Shown here in pieces: positions 60,216-64,000 of a stretch of 64,000 nt of DNA (the first letter of the stretch is position 1; every line of letters begins with the position of its first letter). The DNA is from Roseococcus sp. SYP-B2431 (GTDB taxonomy: Bacteria; Pseudomonadota; Alphaproteobacteria; Acetobacterales; Acetobacteraceae), in NCBI RefSeq assembly GCF_004336745.1, contig NZ_SJXD01000011.1, forward strand, positions 682,001 through 746,000, written 5' to 3'. The notes beneath the pieces are model-generated. The model was not told the origin of the DNA and ran no database searches. It was given only the letters and a program-made list of their open reading frames with translations. Made by a program: the position numbers and the translations under genes.

Positions 60216-60237
60216 TTTGTCTAGGTGGACAGACAAA
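60216..60237 (-). promoter_or_regulatory. Candidate GntR operator before the CaiB/BaiF operon
   Basis: Perfect 7-bp arms TTTGTCT (60216-60222) and AGACAAA (60231-60237) enclose an 8-base spacer, between the gntR stop and the CoA transferase start. TTGTCT..AGACAA arms are typical of HutC-type GntR sites. Control by the adjacent regulator is inferred. Confidence 0.6.
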
Positions 60238-60285
60238 TCCGATCGGAAGCTATGAGGCGACGCCCCTTCGGGCAAGAGGCCCCCG

Positions 60286-61095
60286 TCAATCTTCCTGCGT
60301 GCTGGCCATTCGCGGGCCGGCCGGCCTGCGGAGCCCCGCAGCCCGCGCCGGCTGCCGTCCGCCCGGGCCCGCAGGCTGGGCGAGCTTGACCGTGTAGTAG
60401 TAGCGGTCGGACCGGTAGAGCGACCGGAAATAGACGGCGAACTTCTCGCCCTCCAGCAAATAGAGTCTGGTCAGGCACAGCAGCGGCGCGCCGATCGGCA
60501 CGTCCAGCAGCTCGGCCGACTGGATATCGGCGGCCACCGCCTCGATGGATTGCTGATCCTCCCAGATCGGCAGATCGAGAGTCTCGCGCAGCTCGCGATC
60601 GATGGAGGCCCGGGTGAGGTCGAGGGCGGCGATGCGCGTGCCGATCTCGGGCAGCATCCAGCCGTCATGCCAGGCGAAGGGCCGGCCCTCGAAGTGGCGA
60701 AGCCGCGTGATGCGGAAGAGCGGCAGCTCGGGGTCGAGGCCGAGCTGCTCGGCCAGGGCGCCGGGGATCCGCCCCGGGCCCGCCTGGAGGACCTTGGCCT
60801 CGGTGTCCAGGTTGAGCGCGTAGAAATCCTCGGCCATGCCGGTCAGGCGCCGTTCCGGGCGGCGGCGCGGCAGCCGGGCGATGAAGGTCCCGCGGCCGCG
60901 CGTGCGCTCGATGATGCCGTCCTGCTCCAACGCCGCCAGCGCCGAGCGGATGGTCTCCCGGCTCACCGAGAATTCGGCGCAGAGGGCGTGTTCCGTGGGA
61001 AGCTGGTCGCCCGGCCGCATGGTGCCCTCGATGCGGTCGAGCAGGATGCGGCGCACGTGGAGATACTTGGGATAGGGATTGAAGAACTTACGCAC
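60286..61095 (-). CDS. GntR family regulator, HutC/UTRA type
   Basis: 269-residue transcriptional regulator with a winged helix-turn-helix (about 10-75, YLHVRRILLDRIEGTMRPGD and SRETIRSALAALEQDGIIER) and a C-terminal UTRA ligand domain (about 90-245). HutC-type members bind small carboxylic or amino acid derivatives that lift repression. GTG at 61095 is taken as start because the conserved helix begins about ten residues later; the frame extends to an ATG at 61245 with a basic unconserved stretch. It is encoded upstream of the CaiB/BaiF operon on the same strand and is divergent from the Bug/SDR genes. Confidence 0.92.
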   Translation of the reverse strand: MRKFFNPYPKYLHVRRILLDRIEGTMRPGDQLPTEHALCAEFSVSRETIRSALAALEQDGIIERTRGRGTFIARLPRRRPERRLTGMAEDFYALNLDTEAKVLQAGPGRIPGALAEQLGLDPELPLFRITRLRHFEGRPFAWHDGWMLPEIGTRIAALDLTRASIDRELRETLDLPIWEDQQSIEAVAADIQSAELLDVPIGAPLLCLTRLYLLEGEKFAVYFRSLYRSDRYYYTVKLAQPAGPGGRQPARAAGLRRPAGPRMASTQED

Positions 61096-61460
61096 GCTGA
61101 TGTCCGGAAAGGTCCTGGACTTTCTTTTCCGGATCCGACGCGCGCGCAAGCGACGGCGCCATCGGGCAGAAGGCGTTGCGGAGCCCGGGCAAGCGCCGAT
61201 TTCGTCTGGAAGGACGGCGTTCAGGCCAAGGAGCATGACGGGCAATCGGCAAGACGAACATTCTCCCTGGACTGAAGGCCCGCGGGGTCATGGGCTGGAT
61301 TCCAATCATAGGCCGAATATCAGCTATGCCGGAATACCTCCCGCATGCCGTTCCACAGGCCAGCAGGACAAAGGGCGGGCGCGCGTTCCGCATCGTCGCC
61401 CGTCTCGCGCGCGCGCCGGAACCGGATTAATCTTCGGCCAACACCCGGGAGAAAATATCC
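61096..61460. other. 365-base divergent promoter region between gntR and the Bug gene
   Basis: No additional gene is supported. The minus-strand gntR frame stays open to an ATG at 61245, giving a possible 50-residue basic extension that I regard as unlikely. A short odd palindrome GTCCTGGAC lies near 61110-61120 and could be a regulator site. The region should hold promoters for both directions; no -35/-10 pair is convincing. Confidence 0.4.
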
Positions 61461-62453
61461 ATGATCCGCATTCCGCGCCGCGGCGCCCTTGCCCTGCCCT
61501 TCGCAGGACTTGCCGGCCCCCTTGCGGCCCCTGCCCTCGCGCAAGCTGCCTGGCCCGATCGCCCGGTCAACATGATCGTTCCCTTCGCGCCCGGGGGCAC
61601 GCCCGACATCGGCGCGCGCCTCGTCCAGCCGAAGATGAGCGAGTTCCTCGGCCAGCCCGTCACCGTCGAGAACCGCGCGGGCGCCGGCTCCACCATCGGC
61701 ACGCGCGCCGTCGTGCAGGCGCGGCCGGACGGCCACACCGTGCTGATGGGCTCCATCTCCTTCCTCACGGCCCCGCTCACGGCCCAGCCCATGCCCTTCG
61801 ACCCGGTCGAGACGCTGCGCTGCGTGAGCCTCGTCTCCACCTCGCCCTATGTCGTCGTGGTCCGCGCCGACAGCCCGGCGCGCGACATCGCGGGCTTCCA
61901 CGCGCTGGCGCGCCAGCGCGGCGCCGCGATGAACTACGGCTCGGCCGGCAACGGCACGCCCTTCCACCTGGGCGCCGAGCTCTACAAGCTGAAGATGGGC
62001 GTGGACATGACGCATATCGCCTATCGCGGCACCGGCCCGTCGCTCGTGGCGCTCCTCGCCGGCGAGGTGGACGTGCTGTTCTGCGACGTGCCGGGCGCGA
62101 CCCCGCATATCCGCTCGGGCGCGATCCGGCCGCTCGGCACCATGGTCGCCAACCGCATCGCGCAGCTCCCCGACGTGCCGACCCTGGCCGAGAGCGACCC
62201 GCGGCTGAGCGACTACGACGTCTATACCTGGGCCATGCTGGTGGCACCGAAGGCGACGCCGGACGGGCCGGTGAACCGCCTGAACGAGGCGGTGCTCCGT
62301 GCGGCGCGGGCGCCGGAGGTGGCGGCGCGCTTCGCCGAGCTGGGCTTCGACTATGTCGGCTCGACGCCGGCCGACGGCGACGCGCGGCTGGCGCGCGAGA
62401 AGGCGAAGTGGACCGAGGTGATCCGCGCGGCGAATATCCGCGTGGACCTGTAG
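61461..62453 (+). CDS. Tripartite tricarboxylate transporter substrate-binding protein (Bug/TctC), third copy
   Basis: 330-residue periplasmic Bug-family receptor. A signal peptide (IPRRGALALPFAGLAGPL) ends APALAQ near residue 28. VPFAPGGTPDIGARLVQPKM, VENRAGAGSTIGTRAV and HIAYRGTGPSLVALL are the family blocks. It is clearly distinct from the tandem pair at 26-28 kb. GGGAGAA precedes the ATG at 61461. It precedes an SDR and a sugar-acid-type dehydratase on the same strand, which suggests a hydroxy or sugar acid ligand. No TctA/TctB genes are seen. Confidence 0.93.
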   Translation: MIRIPRRGALALPFAGLAGPLAAPALAQAAWPDRPVNMIVPFAPGGTPDIGARLVQPKMSEFLGQPVTVENRAGAGSTIGTRAVVQARPDGHTVLMGSISFLTAPLTAQPMPFDPVETLRCVSLVSTSPYVVVVRADSPARDIAGFHALARQRGAAMNYGSAGNGTPFHLGAELYKLKMGVDMTHIAYRGTGPSLVALLAGEVDVLFCDVPGATPHIRSGAIRPLGTMVANRIAQLPDVPTLAESDPRLSDYDVYTWAMLVAPKATPDGPVNRLNEAVLRAARAPEVAARFAELGFDYVGSTPADGDARLAREKAKWTEVIRAANIRVDL

Positions 62454-62515
62454 CCCCCCGGTTGCGTCGGCCCGCCTCGCGTGGTGCCTTGCGCCGGCAA
62501 GCGCAGGAGGAAGGC

Positions 62516-63274
62516 ATGGACGTGAAGGGCGCCGTCGCGATCGTGACGGGAGGGGCCTCGGGCCTCGGCCATGCGACGGCCAAGCGCCTCGCGGCAGCGG
62601 GCGCGAAGGTTCTTGTCGTGGACCAGGCGGCCTCCGCGGGCGCCGAGGTGGCGCAGCAGCTGGGCGGCGGATTCGCCGTGGCCGATGTCGCCGACGAGGC
62701 CAGCATGCAGGCCGCCGTCGCGCAGGCCGAGGCGATGGGCCCGGTGCGGGTGCTGGTGCATTGCGCGGGCCGCGGCGGCGCGCTGCGCATCCTGGAGAAG
62801 GACGGCACGCCCGGCAGCCTCGCCCATTACGCCGAGATCATCCGCGTGAACCTCACCGGGACCTTCAACGCCCTGCGCCTCGCCGCGGCCGCCATGGCGA
62901 AGACCGATCCCATCGACGGCGAGCGCGGCGTCTGCGTCCTCACCGCCTCCATCGCCGGCATCGAGGGGCAGATCGGCCAGATCCCCTACGCCTCCTCCAA
63001 GGCCGGCGTCATCGGCATGACGGTGGTGGCCGCGCGCGACCTCGCCAGCCGGGGCATCCGCGTCTGCACCATCGCGCCCGGCATCTTCGACACCCCTATG
63101 CTCCAGCGCCTGCCCGACGCGGTGAAGGCCTCGCTGGCGCAGGGCGTGCCCAACCCGCACCGCCTCGGCCATCCCGACGAATATGGAAAGCTCGCCATGA
63201 CCATCATCGAGAACGCCTATCTGAACGGCGAGACGATCCGTCTCGACGGCGCGCTCCGGATGGCCCCGCGCTGA
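62516..63274 (+). CDS. Short-chain dehydrogenase/reductase, type II 3-hydroxyacyl-CoA dehydrogenase-like
   Basis: 252-residue NAD(P)-dependent SDR. The nucleotide-binding motif TGGASGLG (11-18), catalytic Ser in LTASIAG and Tyr158-x3-Lys162 (YASSK) are present. The N-terminal pattern and GIRVCTIAPGIFDTPML resemble 17-beta-HSD10-like 3-hydroxyacyl-CoA dehydrogenases; a hydroxy acid or sugar-acid substrate is equally possible given the neighbouring dehydratase. AGGAGGA at 62505-62511 precedes the ATG. It is one base away from the next gene start, so the two are coupled. Confidence 0.92.
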   Translation: MDVKGAVAIVTGGASGLGHATAKRLAAAGAKVLVVDQAASAGAEVAQQLGGGFAVADVADEASMQAAVAQAEAMGPVRVLVHCAGRGGALRILEKDGTPGSLAHYAEIIRVNLTGTFNALRLAAAAMAKTDPIDGERGVCVLTASIAGIEGQIGQIPYASSKAGVIGMTVVAARDLASRGIRVCTIAPGIFDTPMLQRLPDAVKASLAQGVPNPHRLGHPDEYGKLAMTIIENAYLNGETIRLDGALRMAPR

Positions 63275-63275
63275 C

Positions 63276-64000
63276 ATGACGAAGAAGCCGGAGGAGTTGC
63301 GCAGCCACCGCTGGTTCGGGGTCGAGACGATGCGCTCGGCCAATCACCGCTCGCGCCTGCTGCAGCTCGGCTACGACGCGCCCGAGTTCCGCGGCAAGCC
63401 GCTGATCGGCATCATCAACACCTGGTCCGACCTGATGCACTGCCACGGCCATTTCCGCGAGCGCGCGCAGGACGTGAAGCGCGGCGTCTGGCAGGCCGGC
63501 GGCGTGCCGATGGAGCTGCCCGCCATGGCGCTGCCGGAGGTCTTCCAGAAGCCCTCCACCATGCTCTACCGGAACTTCCTGTCGATGGAGACGGAGGAGC
63601 TGGCGCGCTCGCTCCCCATCGACGGCCTGGTCCTGATGGGCGGCTGCGACAAGACCGGCCCCGGGCTGATCATGGGCGCCATCAGCATGGGCATCCCCAC
63701 CATCTACGTGCCCGCCGGGCCCATGCTGCGCGGCAACTGGCGCGGCAGGAAGCTCGGCTCGGGCAGCGACGTCTGGAAGTACTACGCCGAGCTGCGCGCC
63801 GGCACGATCAGCCAGCAGGACTGGAACGACATGGAGGCGGGGCTGTCCCGCTCCGCCGGCACCTGCATGACGGCGGGAACGGCCAGCACCATGGCGCTGG
63901 CCGCCGAGGCGATGGGCCTCACGCTGCCCGGCGCGGCCAGCATTCCGGCGGTGGATTCCGGCCATGCGCGCATGGCCTCGGGCGCGGGCTCGCGCATCGT
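63276..64000 (+). CDS. Dehydratase, IlvD/Edd family (C-terminal end outside window)
   Basis: At least 241 residues, open at the right edge. Family members are iron-sulfur dehydratases for dihydroxy acids or sugar acids. Cluster cysteines Cys56 (DLMHCHGHF), Cys124 (GGCDKTGPG) and Cys197 (GTCM) are in place. The segment NTWSDLMHCHGHFRERAQD resembles L-arabonate/D-xylonate-type dehydratases more than IlvD itself. The ATG at 63276 follows the SDR stop by one base. With the Bug receptor and SDR it suggests uptake and dehydration of a sugar acid or hydroxy acid. Confidence 0.92.
   Translation, partial: MTKKPEELRSHRWFGVETMRSANHRSRLLQLGYDAPEFRGKPLIGIINTWSDLMHCHGHFRERAQDVKRGVWQAGGVPMELPAMALPEVFQKPSTMLYRNFLSMETEELARSLPIDGLVLMGGCDKTGPGLIMGAISMGIPTIYVPAGPMLRGNWRGRKLGSGSDVWKYYAELRAGTISQQDWNDMEAGLSRSAGTCMTAGTASTMALAAEAMGLTLPGAASIPAVDSGHARMASGAGSRI

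Noticed and set aside
1-64000. CRISPR arrays, rRNA, tRNA, prophage or insertion sequences
   Set aside because: No regularly spaced repeats, tRNA-like cloverleaf, rRNA core, transposase or phage structural gene was recognised on either strand. Small tRNAs could be missed by eye.

Overview
This is a dense, very GC-rich (about 70% by eye) bacterial chromosome segment with short intergenic gaps, many four-base ATGA/GTGA/TTGA gene overlaps and no rRNA, tRNA, CRISPR array, phage or transposase. The gene set points to an alphaproteobacterium of the Acetobacteraceae (Roseomonas-like): three Bug/TctC-type tripartite-transporter binding proteins without membrane partners, sugar-acid and CoA-ester catabolism, a UrtABCDE urea importer, an FeS-type (6-4) photolyase and dispersed palindromic repeats. 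The taxonomic call is an inference from gene content, not a search result.

Layout. 1-7 kb: a chemoreceptor cut by the left edge, a flavin reductase-like protein, then an iron block (ferric ABC permease, bacterioferritin, Bfd, ferric binding protein) with palindromes of Fur type, and an HpcH/HpaI aldolase. 7-12 kb: DUF4139 protein, cold shock protein, thioesterase and RraA-like aldolase. 12-33 kb is rich in DNA repair and stress genes: AlkA-like glycosylase, the LigC/Exo and Lhr/PdeM four-gene cassette, fasciclin protein, CPD photolyase, metallophosphatase, FeS photolyase and a nuclease-fold protein. Among them lie a porin, an aminotransferase, a Bcr/CflA exporter, a creatininase and two tandem Bug proteins. 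33-41 kb: citrate synthase and the urt operon. 41-48 kb: hydrolase, LysR regulator, patatin lipoprotein, an envelope operon (Rap1a-like, glycine zipper, DcaP-like porin) and an AraC regulator. 47-51 kb: a translationally coupled glutaminase-MFS-asparaginase operon. 51-57 kb: class III aminotransferase, family 5 binding protein, penicillin-acylase-family hydrolase and DUF1028. 57-64 kb: a GntR-headed CoA operon (CaiB/BaiF, thiolase-like, DUF35) and, divergently, Bug protein, SDR and an IlvD/Edd dehydratase cut by the right edge.

How parts work together. The iron block couples import, storage (Bfr) and release (Bfd), and its shared palindromes suggest common iron control. The LigC/Exo/Lhr/PdeM genes form a known DNA repair set, here beside two photolyases and a glycosylase. 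The urt genes encode a complete urea importer, but no urease is in the window. The glutaminase-MFS-asparaginase operon would deamidate glutamine and asparagine beside a transporter of unknown cargo. The DUF35/thiolase-like pair lacks thiolase catalytic residues and resembles retro-aldolase partners of side-chain degradation.

Non-coding structure is notable: two families of dispersed hairpin-rich repeats (two copies each), a 97-bp palindromic element at the end of the glycosylase gene, several clear terminators (one overlapping the urtA stop codon within the operon), and well-formed operator-like palindromes at the gltA, GntR/CaiB and photolyase/fasciclin promoters.
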